NCBI GenBank assembly: GCA_902727895.1
Contig: CACVAP010000100.1
Span: 1-59,970 of the forward strand
Source: an uncultured Sulfurovum sp.
Lineage (GTDB): Bacteria > Campylobacterota > Campylobacteria > Campylobacterales > Sulfurovaceae
Direction of reading: 5' to 3'
Length of the DNA: 59,970 nucleotides
Below, piece by piece: positions 7,533 to 16,564 of the stretch; position 1 is the first letter of the stretch, and the number at the start of each line of letters is the position of its first letter. A program made the position numbers and the translations under genes. The notes under the pieces were generated by a model. The model was given only the letters and a program-made list of their open reading frames with translations, ran no database searches and was not told where the DNA came from.

Positions 7533-8441
7533 ATGGATAAAAGAAAAACAGGCATTGCACTTTTTATAACCTTGATGGTAATCGCCTCTATTATGTCAAT
7601 AATAGCCGTTTCCTTCACCTATTTAGAGAAAGTTCAAAAGGATGCTGGTAGGACGTCAGCACTTATACAGGCTAACCTTTTATATGGAAATACTGTAGAA
7701 ATTTTAAAACGTTTTTTTCCAGCAGAATCAGATAATAATGATAAACTAGCACTAATTTATACCATGCCTCTTATTTTGAATGAAGCGAAAAGTGGTTTTT
7801 CACTAAACCTCACTTGCCAAGCACTTATGATTGGTCCACCCATAAATTGGTTAGATGAAAAAGTAACTTCTACGATGCCCGAGAAAACAACAATAACTAA
7901 AGGAGTTTTTGAGAGCATCATAGAAATATATGACATAAAAGAGCCTAATGAACTTGAGGAACTACTTCTTCAAGAGATAACGGGAAAATATACACAAAAT
8001 AGAGACTATGAACCAAGACTAAAACAACAAAAGGGCATTGTTTCTAAAGAACAATTTAATAAAGTTTTACTTCACTATGCTTTAATGTATGATGATCAAA
8101 AAGTATTAACGATTCCTTGGGAAAAATATTTTAGTTTTATACACACAACTAAAGATACTAAAATAGATGGGAACTATCTTTCTCCTGAATTTATGTCAGT
8201 AGCATTTGACATTCCCATTGAAATAGTACAAGACTCTTGGATTGTAGGAGAAAGCACTTTGAGTACATTCTTAACTGAAAATGGTATTTCAAAAACCATT
8301 AATAATAAAATATATGCAAATAAAGCACTCAATGCAATGCATTGTAAACAAACTTTTGTCTACCAAGAAAGACAATATAGATTTAAATTTAACTATATAA
8401 AAGGAAGGAGCAACAACTTTGAGTTTAATGGACAAAACTAA
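7533..8441 (+). CDS. gspK: T2SS minor pseudopilin GspK
   Basis: 302 residues from the ATG at 7533 (MDKRKTG / IALFITLMVIASIM). The prepilin-like helix follows RKTG, but position +5 is hydrophobic instead of Glu. That is the hallmark of GspK, the tip pseudopilin. The size (~300) is also right for GspK and about twice that of other pseudopilins. The central region includes a helical insertion with EELLLQEITGKYTQNRDYEP. It overlaps the next gene by 23 bases. An upstream TTG or ATG (7503/7506) would add a 9-10-residue hydrophobic prefix inconsistent with a prepilin leader. Confidence 0.8.
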   Translation: MDKRKTGIALFITLMVIASIMSIIAVSFTYLEKVQKDAGRTSALIQANLLYGNTVEILKRFFPAESDNNDKLALIYTMPLILNEAKSGFSLNLTCQALMIGPPINWLDEKVTSTMPEKTTITKGVFESIIEIYDIKEPNELEELLLQEITGKYTQNRDYEPRLKQQKGIVSKEQFNKVLLHYALMYDDQKVLTIPWEKYFSFIHTTKDTKIDGNYLSPEFMSVAFDIPIEIVQDSWIVGESTLSTFLTENGISKTINNKIYANKALNAMHCKQTFVYQERQYRFKFNYIKGRSNNFEFNGQN

Positions 8442-9348
8442 CAATAGACTATTAATCCATCAAGATATGGAACATGTCACATTAGAACAGAGCGTTGAGA
8501 TTATCTTAACCCCACACTTTTACACTTTCATTCGTGAAGAGCTAGACATCAACTTTAGCTATCAAGCTAAACAGATAGCTGCTTCACTTTTTGATGATTA
8601 TGTTAACAACTTAACAGACTATCAATACCATGTCAGTAAATGTAATAACAACTGGTGCTTTTACGCCTATAATATTGAAGAGATAGAAAAATTTTTGGAA
8701 GGTGTAGGTATTGAAAAACATCGTGTATCCAAAATTTATTTTGCACAAGAATTAAGCTCTGTACTAGATAAGCCCATCCAAATTAGTGATAAAAATGTTT
8801 TAAAAACCATAGACGATACAGTAACTATCATTCCATTACGTTTTATGGAAGAAGACACTGAATTTAAAACACTGAATTTAGCCCAAGTAAAACTAAACTC
8901 GGGAGTCAGTCTAGGTGCTGCACATAGCTCTTTTATACCTTTAAAAGAGACAATTATACTTAGCTCAATATTTTTTATTTTAGGAACAATTTTCATTCTT
9001 GAGGGTAACCGTATTAAAGCTTCAATATCCAATGAAAATGAACAACTGGTAGAATTAATTGATGAAAACCCAAAATATGGTTCAACCTTATTAAGAACTA
9101 ATATCTTAGAGACATATGAACCTATTGATAAAAATGAACGTGCTAAACGTCAGAATATAAAAGATATTGCAAAACTTCTCTCAGCAAACAGTCAATTGAC
9201 AGCTTTGAATATTCGAAAATCAACTATTAAAGCCAATATAAAAACATCGAACTCTACCATATCTAAACAAGTAATACAAAGTGCAAAAGCCAAAGAGTTT
9301 AAAAGTTCTAATAGTGGCTCAGAGATACAAGTGGAGAAAAAACTATGA
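8419..9348 (+). CDS. T2SS inner-membrane platform protein, GspL-like
   Basis: 309 residues, with a cytoplasmic N-terminal domain (~1-175), one transmembrane helix (~178-197, TIILSSIFFILGTIFIL) and a polar periplasmic part of ~110 residues. This bitopic layout and the position between gspK and a gspM-like gene indicate GspL, which anchors the GspE ATPase to the membrane. The sequence itself is divergent. The TTG start at 8419 has AAGGAG 12 bases upstream. The reading frame overlaps gspK by 23 bases, pointing to translational coupling. Confidence 0.6.
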   Translation: MSLMDKTNNRLLIHQDMEHVTLEQSVEIILTPHFYTFIREELDINFSYQAKQIAASLFDDYVNNLTDYQYHVSKCNNNWCFYAYNIEEIEKFLEGVGIEKHRVSKIYFAQELSSVLDKPIQISDKNVLKTIDDTVTIIPLRFMEEDTEFKTLNLAQVKLNSGVSLGAAHSSFIPLKETIILSSIFFILGTIFILEGNRIKASISNENEQLVELIDENPKYGSTLLRTNILETYEPIDKNERAKRQNIKDIAKLLSANSQLTALNIRKSTIKANIKTSNSTISKQVIQSAKAKEFKSSNSGSEIQVEKKL

Positions 9349-9761
9349 ATATGATGACACTTCAACGTTATAAGAATGAACTAATTCTCTTAATAGCTTT
9401 ACTATTTATATTCTTTGCTTTTATGTATAAACTTTCTGCAAATACTTATGTAAAAGAGAACCAAGCTGTTATTCAAAAACAGATAACAGAGATTAATAAA
9501 GTCACTACACTTAAAAACCTATGGAGTAATAAACAATTAGCCAATACTGTTAAAGTTTTAAAAACTGTTGTGCCTTCAACCAAAGTAGTAAGCTTTAGTA
9601 AAAAATCAAAAAAACTGGTTGCTTCTTATCGAAATTTAACTGGTAATGAACTCAGTAAACTTACTAATAAGCTTATTAATATTCCCGTGCAAATTGTGCT
9701 ACTGGACATTAAACAAAGTAGTAAAAACCAATATACGATGGAGTTCACATGCAAATGGTAA
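9345..9761 (+). CDS. T2SS inner-membrane protein, GspM-like
   Basis: 138 residues, with a short cytoplasmic tail, one transmembrane helix (residues ~12-30, ELILLIALLFIFFAFMYKL) and a ~105-residue periplasmic domain of alpha/beta character. Topology, size and position after the GspL-like gene match GspM, the partner that protects and positions GspL. It overlaps the previous gene by 4 bases and the next by 13. The primary sequence is too diverged for certainty. Confidence 0.55.
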   Translation: MNMMTLQRYKNELILLIALLFIFFAFMYKLSANTYVKENQAVIQKQITEINKVTTLKNLWSNKQLANTVKVLKTVVPSTKVVSFSKKSKKLVASYRNLTGNELSKLTNKLINIPVQIVLLDIKQSSKNQYTMEFTCKW

Positions 9762-10267
9762 AACGAATTGTTGGTGGTTTTTTTCTTACACTTATACTCT
9801 TATGGCTTTTTGCACCAAAAGTGGAACTTTATTATCTGTTAGAGAAATCATTAAAAGAAAAAAACATTATCATTTCCAATGAAACAGTAACAGATACTTG
9901 GATTGGATTAAAGATTGAAAATGCTGACATTTATGTTGCAGGAGCAAAAGTTGCGAATACAGCCAAATTAAACTTTAATTTCTTATTTTTTTATAACACT
10001 CTAAAAATAAATCAAATCAACATGGATAAATCTTTATCTAAAATGGCACCCAAAGTGATTAACAATTTAAATGCTAGCTATTCTATATTGAACCCACTTA
10101 AAGTAAAACTTACTGGAGATGGTTCATTTGGTGTTCTTGATGGAGAAGTAAGACTTATGGAGAAAAAAGTAGAAATTTTATTTCCTGTTGCAAAAGAACT
10201 TAAAACTATCAAAAAATTCTTGAAAAAAGACAAAGAGAAAGGATGGTTATATGAAACAAATTATTAA
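9749..10267 (+). CDS. T2SS protein, GspN-like
   Basis: 172 residues, with one N-terminal transmembrane helix (~6-21) followed by a periplasmic beta-rich domain (ENADIYVAGAKVANTAKLNFNF...). This is the profile of the short GspN / AsmA-like proteins that sit between gspM and gspC in some T2SS operons. It overlaps both neighbours (13 and 17 bases). GspN is a non-essential accessory in the systems where it was tested. The assignment is by context and fold pattern, not strong identity. Confidence 0.55.
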   Translation: MQMVKRIVGGFFLTLILLWLFAPKVELYYLLEKSLKEKNIIISNETVTDTWIGLKIENADIYVAGAKVANTAKLNFNFLFFYNTLKINQINMDKSLSKMAPKVINNLNASYSILNPLKVKLTGDGSFGVLDGEVRLMEKKVEILFPVAKELKTIKKFLKKDKEKGWLYETNY

Positions 10268-11081
10268 TAGTAAATATCTTTCAACACTTATCTTTCTTTT
10301 ATCTATAATGGTTATAGTAAAACTATTATGGATTGCTGTATCTCTATTCTTTTTACCTAGCACGGGTGAAGAGTATCAAAGTGAAAACACAACAAAAAAG
10401 CTTTATTATCGTGTTCGATTAACCAATGAATCAAAAGCACTAGCACCTATAAAGCCTGTCCCAGTACAAAATAAAGTAAGTTCAATGCGAGGATACAAAC
10501 TCTTAGGACTTTATAACTCCAAAGAAACATTGGTCGTAACTGTTGAAAAAGGTAAAAAAACAAATATTTTATCTAAAGGTGAAAAAGTCAATGGATTTGA
10601 GCTTATCTCAGCAGGTACAAACTTTGCTATGTTTAAAAAGAATGCAGAAGAATTTAAATTAACCCTTGAAAACACGAAAAGTAATAAAAGTAGTGGAGCA
10701 AGTAAAAATACTTCTCGAGCGCCTACAATTAAAACTCAATCAACTGCAAATATTGTTGAAGAAGGTGGAGTGAAACATATTCCTAGGAGTTTGTTAACTA
10801 CTTATACAAAAGATATGAATAAGATTTGGAAAGACATTGGTATAGCCCAATACAAAAAGAATGGTAAAGCTGATGGATTTAAAGTAAACTTTATCAAAAA
10901 AGGTAGTGACATAGAAAAGCTTGGTCTTAAACGTGGTGACATTCTAAAAGCTGTTAATGCAGAGCCACTCAATTTAAGTTCAGCTATGGGCTTCTTTAAC
11001 AATATAACCGATTTAGAAAATTTAACATTAACCGTTGATAGAAATGGAAAAAGTGAGGATTTAGAATATGAGATTCAGTAA
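10251..11081 (+). CDS. gspC: T2SS protein GspC with PDZ domain
   Basis: 276 residues. A transmembrane helix (~13-33) is followed by a periplasmic HR-type domain (~75-135: MRGYKLLGLYNSKETLVVTV...GEKVNGFELISAG), a Ser/Lys/Thr-rich linker, and a C-terminal PDZ domain (~200-276: GFKVNFIKKGSDIEKLGLKRGDILKAVN). GspC links the inner-membrane platform to the GspD secretin and helps choose substrates. AAAGGA precedes the ATG. The end overlaps gspD by 14 bases. Confidence 0.82.
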   Translation: MKQIINSKYLSTLIFLLSIMVIVKLLWIAVSLFFLPSTGEEYQSENTTKKLYYRVRLTNESKALAPIKPVPVQNKVSSMRGYKLLGLYNSKETLVVTVEKGKKTNILSKGEKVNGFELISAGTNFAMFKKNAEEFKLTLENTKSNKSSGASKNTSRAPTIKTQSTANIVEEGGVKHIPRSLLTTYTKDMNKIWKDIGIAQYKKNGKADGFKVNFIKKGSDIEKLGLKRGDILKAVNAEPLNLSSAMGFFNNITDLENLTLTVDRNGKSEDLEYEIQ

Positions 11082-13299
11082 AATAGCAACAATATTACTC
11101 TTAGCACTTAGTGTGCAAGTACATGCCGAAAAAGTAAACATTAACTTTGCAAACTTAAGTGTCAATGACTTTGTAAAGATGGTAGGTAAAATTACCGGTA
11201 AAAATATTTTAATAGATGGAGAGATCAAAGGTAAAATTAACTTTGTAGCCAATAAAGAAGGTGTTGAGAAAAATGAACTCATACCTCTTCTTAATGCCAT
11301 CCTTGAAACTAAAAAAATGACTTTGGTAAACAAAGGTAGCTACTACCAAGTTGTGAAGTCAGCTACAGCAGCTGGAGAAGGTTTACCTGTCACCAATAAC
11401 ATTAATACTGGTGGCAGAACAATGAAAACAGTAGTATTTCAGCTTTCTAATGTTAATGCTGCTGTCATTCGTACAAAAATCAAGCCATTACTACATAAAA
11501 GTGCAAAAGTAGTCTCTTTTAAAAAGAACAACCTTTTATCTATTACAGCTTACCCAAGTACCTTAAGATCAATTAAAACACTTATTGATAAAATCGAAAA
11601 TAAACAAGCGAAGAAAAGTAAGATTGTTCACTTACAACATGCTCGTGTTAAAGATGTATTTCCTAATATTCAAAACATGGCAAAAGCACTTTTTCCTCAA
11701 GATATTATTTCTGAAAAAGTAGATACCCTTCAAGATATCTCAGGAAATGCCATTATTCTAATCGGTAAATCTTCTAACGTTAATCGTTTAGAACAGTATA
11801 TTAGACAATTAGATACTGAAGGTGAAGGTGACTTACAAAAAATGCATGTTATCGCGCTTGCTAACTCCAATGTCGAAGAGATGGAAAAGATTTTAAGTAA
11901 GATTGTTCCTCAAATGACAGGAACAGGTGGAGCAACTGGTGCTGTTAGTAAAGGTGGAAAACCTATTCAGAAAGCTGTTATTGCTTCCGACTTAGAGAGA
12001 AATGCTTTAATTGTTTTAGCCAATGCTGAGCAATACCAAAATATTTTAGACACAGTGCAACAACTGGATGTTGAAAAATCACAAGTGTATATTCAAGCTA
12101 AAATTGTTGAAGTCAATACTAACTTAGCTGAAAACATCGGAATTAAATACGGACTAAATGGTGGGTCAATTACCTCAAATGGTCTTTTCTCTTTAGCAGC
12201 TAATGCTGGAGCGCCTGCATTGGCACTTTCTAGTGAACTCCTTGGCTTCTTAAACGGAAACTCAACAACACAGTTTGATAGTAATGGAAATGCCTACACA
12301 ACAACAGATCCAGCCTTTGAATTTGGTTCTGTAGATAAAGTATTTGCCTTAGGTGCGCAATTAGACTTACTTAAACAAAATGGTGCAGCACAAATTTTGT
12401 CTAGACCTTCTGTCTTGTCAACAAATAACAAAGAGTCAACCATTTACGTAGGTCGTACCCAATCTATTTTGACACAATCTCAACAAAGTACACAAGGTTC
12501 ATCAAATGTACTAAACAACTATTCACGTGAAGATATTGGTATTACTTTAAAAGTTAAACCAAGACTCTCTTCTAATAATAAAGTATCTTTAGAGATTGAA
12601 ACAACCATTGAGGATATTCTACCAGGTTCAGGTACAGCAGCTGACAGACCTACTACTACTAAAAGATCCGTTCAGACCAATGCCATTATTAACCATGCAG
12701 AGACAATTATCTTAGGGGGTCTCATCAAAAGTGCTGATGGTAACTCTGTAACTAAGGTTCCTATATTAGGTGATATCCCTATTATTGGTAAGCTTTTTAC
12801 TTCACGAGGAGATTCAGCTTCTAAAGTAAATGTTGTTATTTATATTACACCTTACATTGTTCAAAAAAGTTCTGACTTAACAAGCTTACGTGTACGTTTA
12901 TCTGAATTAGAATCTGTGCAAACACAATATAATCAGATTATTATGGCACAACTGGAAGAGGAAACTGGAGAAAGCAGCGACCCTAGACATGAAACATTTT
13001 CTAGTTCATCTAGTAGTACTCCCAAAGTAATAAAAACTAAAGCTCCAGCTGCAGATCGTTACCAACCAGTAATTGAGCCAACATACATAGAACAACCTGT
13101 CTATACACCTGAAGTAATTTCAGGTACAACTATTCCTGAGGTTAACTATAATACAGAAAGTAACTACGTTCAAAGTGAATCAATAATGGATAGCTTTAAT
13201 CAGCGAAGTTCGGTAGACTTAAAGTCTTTAAATACAGGTGTTGAATATAACTCTGGAACAACTTTTTCTAATGTAGATACAAGTCAAGAAAGATTCTAA
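11068..13299 (+). CDS. gspD: T2SS outer-membrane secretin GspD
   Basis: 743 residues. The signal peptide ends at VHA (~20). An N0 domain (~22-95) is followed by N1-N3 repeats (~115-350), each with the secretin pattern KTVVFQLSNVNAA, KIVHLQHARVKDV and MHVIALANSNVEEM. The secretin core is at ~350-600 and includes QAKIVEVNTNLAENIG, AAQILSRPSVLSTNNKE and the closing ETIILGGLIKS...VPILGDIPIIGKLF. The last ~145 residues are a coiled and Ser/Thr/Pro-rich tail with no secretin motif. That tail could hold the pilotin-binding S-domain; I see no obvious pilotin gene nearby. It forms the outer-membrane channel. Confidence 0.93.
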   Translation: MRFSKIATILLLALSVQVHAEKVNINFANLSVNDFVKMVGKITGKNILIDGEIKGKINFVANKEGVEKNELIPLLNAILETKKMTLVNKGSYYQVVKSATAAGEGLPVTNNINTGGRTMKTVVFQLSNVNAAVIRTKIKPLLHKSAKVVSFKKNNLLSITAYPSTLRSIKTLIDKIENKQAKKSKIVHLQHARVKDVFPNIQNMAKALFPQDIISEKVDTLQDISGNAIILIGKSSNVNRLEQYIRQLDTEGEGDLQKMHVIALANSNVEEMEKILSKIVPQMTGTGGATGAVSKGGKPIQKAVIASDLERNALIVLANAEQYQNILDTVQQLDVEKSQVYIQAKIVEVNTNLAENIGIKYGLNGGSITSNGLFSLAANAGAPALALSSELLGFLNGNSTTQFDSNGNAYTTTDPAFEFGSVDKVFALGAQLDLLKQNGAAQILSRPSVLSTNNKESTIYVGRTQSILTQSQQSTQGSSNVLNNYSREDIGITLKVKPRLSSNNKVSLEIETTIEDILPGSGTAADRPTTTKRSVQTNAIINHAETIILGGLIKSADGNSVTKVPILGDIPIIGKLFTSRGDSASKVNVVIYITPYIVQKSSDLTSLRVRLSELESVQTQYNQIIMAQLEEETGESSDPRHETFSSSSSSTPKVIKTKAPAADRYQPVIEPTYIEQPVYTPEVISGTTIPEVNYNTESNYVQSESIMDSFNQRSSVDLKSLNTGVEYNSGTTFSNVDTSQERF

Positions 13300-13300
13300 G

Positions 13301-14812
13301 ATGATACGTTTACCCTTGCTCGAAAATGTTGACTTAGAACCTTACTGGAATGAAAATATTGACAATAAATTGGCAATGAAGCACAACATCCTTTTTGCAA
13401 ATATACAAAACAAACCTTGTGCCATAGTACAAAAAGATTCTCTTGCTTCTGCATTAAATCATTTCTCAAAACTTGATCTTGACTATCCAATTGTTGAATT
13501 GGATGAAGGTAGTTTTGAACGTCTAGGACATAAGTTTAGAGAAATCCAAACTGGTTCAGACTTTGAAAATGTTGACACAACATCTGATGATATCATTGAA
13601 GTAGAATCTGATTTACTAGATTTCATTAGAAACTCTCAAGATTTACTTTCCAATGAAGAGTCAGCACCAGTTGTAAAACTGGTTAACTCACTCTTTTTCC
13701 AAGCCATTAAAAAAGGTGCTTCAGATATTCATATAGAAACCTTAGAGAAAAAAGGTGAAGTACGTTTAAGAATCAATGGTGCATTAAAAAAACACTTAGA
13801 CATTGACAAAAATATTACAGGGCTTGTTATCTCACGTATCAAAGTTATTTCCAACCTTGATATTTCAGAAAAAAGAATCCCTCAAGATGGTCGTACTCAA
13901 GTAAGTATTTCAGGAAATAGTCTAGACATAAGGGTTTCGGTTCTTCCTACCTATCATGGTGAACGTGTTGTTATGAGACTTCTAATGACATCGGAGAGTA
14001 TTCCCACATTACAAACCCTTGGTTTCACTGATGACATTACCAATGATTTAAATAAACTATTAACACACCCTCATGGTATGATTTTGGTTACTGGTCCTAC
14101 AGGTTCAGGTAAATCAACTACTTTACATGCTTGTTTACAACACATTGCCACACCAGATAAAAATATTATTACTGTTGAAGATCCAGTAGAATACAATGCT
14201 GAAAATGTCAATCAAATTCAAGTAAATTCTAAAGTTGGTCTTACGTTTGCAGCAGGCTTACGTTCTATCTTGAGACAGGATCCTGACATTATTATGGTGG
14301 GGGAAATTAGAGATGCTGAAACAGCAGATATTTCTCTGCGTTCTGCATTAACAGGTCACCTTTTACTCTCTACCCTACATACAAATGATGCAACATCTGC
14401 TATTTCAAGATTAATGGACATGGGAATTGAAGACTTTTTATTAACTTCTACCTTATTGGGGGTTTTAGCACAACGACTTACACGTAAACTCTGTACAGAA
14501 TGTAAAGTAGCAACACCATTAGCACCAACTGTACTAAAAGAACTAAATCTTCCAGAAGGTGTTTACTTTAAAGCAGAAGGTTGTACTGAGTGTGACTTTA
14601 CAGGATACAAAGGGAGACAAGCTGTTGGTGAACTATTTATTATGGATGACAATGTTAAGGATATGATGCAAAAAGGTTTTAATGACCACCAAATTCGTGC
14701 CGAAATGAAGAAGTTAGGAATGAGAACCATTGCTGATAAATTAGCTGATATGATGATTGCTGGAGATACCTCCTATGAGGAGGCAATTCGTATTGGTATT
14801 ATGGAAAACTAG
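13301..14812 (+). CDS. gspE: T2SS cytoplasmic ATPase GspE
   Basis: 503 residues. The N-terminal domain is short and diverged. The ATPase core carries Walker A GPTGSGKST (~265-273), an Asp box (TVEDPVEY), Walker B-region DPDIIMVGEIRD and a His box (LLLSTLHTND). A zinc-binding subdomain with two CxxC pairs (CTEC ~400 and CTEC ~427) is retained, as in GspE/PilB. It powers pseudopilus growth. The ATG lies 1 base after the gspD stop. PilB is the alternative, but the gspC-gspD context argues for GspE. Confidence 0.9.
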   Translation: MIRLPLLENVDLEPYWNENIDNKLAMKHNILFANIQNKPCAIVQKDSLASALNHFSKLDLDYPIVELDEGSFERLGHKFREIQTGSDFENVDTTSDDIIEVESDLLDFIRNSQDLLSNEESAPVVKLVNSLFFQAIKKGASDIHIETLEKKGEVRLRINGALKKHLDIDKNITGLVISRIKVISNLDISEKRIPQDGRTQVSISGNSLDIRVSVLPTYHGERVVMRLLMTSESIPTLQTLGFTDDITNDLNKLLTHPHGMILVTGPTGSGKSTTLHACLQHIATPDKNIITVEDPVEYNAENVNQIQVNSKVGLTFAAGLRSILRQDPDIIMVGEIRDAETADISLRSALTGHLLLSTLHTNDATSAISRLMDMGIEDFLLTSTLLGVLAQRLTRKLCTECKVATPLAPTVLKELNLPEGVYFKAEGCTECDFTGYKGRQAVGELFIMDDNVKDMMQKGFNDHQIRAEMKKLGMRTIADKLADMMIAGDTSYEEAIRIGIMEN

Positions 14813-14813
14813 T

Positions 14814-15383
14814 ATGAACAGAGGACATAAAGCATTTACCATTGTAGAAGTATTAATTTCTATTACGCTACTTTCATTGGTACTCATGGCACTTTACAAG
14901 AGTGCCGATCTTATGAGAGCCTCTAACTTACACCTTTTTAACCATCTCAAAAAATCAACCAATACACTAAAGGGTTCAACAACACTTTATAAAGATTTAA
15001 TTCATGCTGAACACAATATTACCATTAATACAGAAGAAAATTTTCACCGACTAAGTATTGAAAATACCAGTCATTCACTTTATGGTTTAGCACAGGCAAA
15101 AGTTGTTTGGTTAATTCATAAAACTGACAACACGCTTCTACGTGTTGAAGGAGGAGACTATAATATCCCTCTTAAAAATGAAGAACGTGTAGAGATAGAT
15201 ATCATAGCAAAAAATGTGGAACTCTTTAAAGTTTACAAAAGTAAAAAGAAAGATAAAATCTTAGCAATGATTCAAGTAAAAGGTCAAGACCCTCAAGTAT
15301 TTATGTCTCAAAATATTGCAGAAGCTCCTCCCAAACCAAAAGATAGTAATACTACCAAACCAGTAACTCCTAAAGTACCTTAG
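14814..15383 (+). CDS. T2SS minor pseudopilin, GspJ-like
   Basis: 189 residues from the ATG at 14814, one base after the gspE stop. The leader and helix are GHKA / FTIVEVLISITLLSLVLMAL with Glu+5 and, as in the GspI-like protein, Ala at -1. The soluble region contains the YGLAQAKVVWLIHKTDNTLLRVEG pattern seen in GspJ-type proteins (the 'LxRxE' strand). The C-terminus is Pro/Lys/Thr-rich. It is the last recognisable T2SS gene of the rightward unit, and the next gene (exosortase-like) starts 4 bases after its stop. Confidence 0.65.
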   Translation: MNRGHKAFTIVEVLISITLLSLVLMALYKSADLMRASNLHLFNHLKKSTNTLKGSTTLYKDLIHAEHNITINTEENFHRLSIENTSHSLYGLAQAKVVWLIHKTDNTLLRVEGGDYNIPLKNEERVEIDIIAKNVELFKVYKSKKKDKILAMIQVKGQDPQVFMSQNIAEAPPKPKDSNTTKPVTPKVP

Positions 15384-15387
15384 TAAC

Positions 15388-15858
15388 TTGAAAAAATTTA
15401 TTTTCTTCTATCCTCTAAGTATTGCTTTACTCTTTATATTTTTCTATTGGGATGGTTCTACCCTAGCTATCATACTTAATGAGTGGCAAGTAAAATTGAG
15501 TTCACAGTTAACTAGCTTTACCCTAGCTAAAGATTTAATGCAAGAAAATCATATTTTTATAAGTCCTAGTCTTACACTTGTGATTGATAAGTCTTGCAAT
15601 GGTTTTATCCCCTACTTCTTCTTTTTAGGCTCAATCATCGCTTTTCCGTCAACACTCAAACATAAAGTTAAATGGGCTATTTTAGGTTATATCCTACTTT
15701 CTTTGCTTAATGTCTTTAGAATTTGGTTTATTACTCAATTTGTAATGAACTCACAAAATAACTTCTCACTAGCACATGACTACCTTGGAAATATATTTCT
15801 TGTTTTATCAGGTACCCTTTTATTTGTTACATTTATCAAAACAAGACCTACTACATAA
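15388..15858 (+). CDS. Short exosortase/archaeosortase-family protein, copy 1
   Basis: 156 residues, with about four to five hydrophobic segments. The exosortase catalytic triad pattern is visible: Cys70 in DKSCNG at the edge of a helix, Arg111 in NVFRIW, and His130 in SLAHDYLGN. Exosortases are membrane transpeptidases that cut C-terminal sorting signals (PEP-CTERM and relatives). This one is of the short stand-alone type, such as the XrtH-like group; subfamily is not certain. The start is a TTG 4 bases after gspJ, so it is translated from the T2SS operon. About 90 of the first 153 residues are identical, without gaps, to the next gene. Confidence 0.72.
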   Translation: MKKFIFFYPLSIALLFIFFYWDGSTLAIILNEWQVKLSSQLTSFTLAKDLMQENHIFISPSLTLVIDKSCNGFIPYFFFLGSIIAFPSTLKHKVKWAILGYILLSLLNVFRIWFITQFVMNSQNNFSLAHDYLGNIFLVLSGTLLFVTFIKTRPTT

Positions 15859-15910
15859 ACTCATATATCTGTTAAATTTTCGTTAGATTAGCAACTTGAC
15901 TATCATATAT

Positions 15911-15934
15911 AAGAGTATTTTTCATAATACTTTT
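15911..15934 (+). terminator. Weak hairpin between the two exosortase genes
   Basis: The imperfect stem AAGAGTATT / AATACTTTT (one G-U pair) ends in T's, 53 bases after the first exosortase stop. It could end most T2SS-operon transcripts, leaving the second copy on its own promoter within 15935-16020. Confidence 0.35.
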
Positions 15935-16020
15935 AAACAATAAGTAATTTCTCCACAATTGTATGATAAAATAAATTTTACAAAAAAATATTAATATATT
16001 TATTTAAGGTTTATTTTATA

Positions 16021-16545
16021 ATGAAAAAATTTCTTTTAACTTACTGGACAGGAATCATCATACTATTTGCATTATTCTACTGGGAATATTCACCTATTAG
16101 TGCTATTATTAATAATTATCAAACCAATTTAACATCATTGCTAACTTCATTTTCTTTAAAAGAGGGAATGATGGAAGCACATCGTATTTTTATAACTGAA
16201 CATTATGCACTCGTTATTGAAAAAGCTTGTAATGGAATGATTCCTTATCTCTTTTTTCTAGCTTCTATTCTTGCTTTTCCCTCTACAATTATGCATAAAG
16301 TAAAATGGGCGATAATGGGTTATTTATTTATATCTGCAATGAATATCTTTAGAATTTGGTTTGTAACTCAATTTGTACTACAATCTCAAAACAACTTCTC
16401 TTTAGCCCATGATTATTTGGGTAATGGACTGCTTATTCTAACAGGTCTCATTTTATTTACTTCTTTTATAAAAACTAGAAATAATAATAAAGAAGCAAAA
16501 GAAGTTTTACCTCAAACTAAACAAAGAGTACAAGTAACTGTCTAA
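16021..16545 (+). CDS. Short exosortase/archaeosortase-family protein, copy 2
   Basis: 174 residues, a tandem paralogue of the previous gene. The same triad falls at identical positions: Cys70 (EKACNG), Arg111 (NIFRIW) and His130 (SLAHDYLGN). The segment FPSTxxHKVKWAIxGY is also conserved. It differs by a ~21-residue basic/polar tail rich in Lys, Asn and Gln. Unlike copy 1 it has an ATG start and a 162-base AT-rich leader, so it may be separately regulated. No target with a PEP-CTERM-like tail (motif, helix, basic end) was found among the other proteins of the window, so substrates must be elsewhere. Confidence 0.72.
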   Translation: MKKFLLTYWTGIIILFALFYWEYSPISAIINNYQTNLTSLLTSFSLKEGMMEAHRIFITEHYALVIEKACNGMIPYLFFLASILAFPSTIMHKVKWAIMGYLFISAMNIFRIWFVTQFVLQSQNNFSLAHDYLGNGLLILTGLILFTSFIKTRNNNKEAKEVLPQTKQRVQVTV

Positions 16546-16564
16546 ACTCCTACTGACTCAAAAT

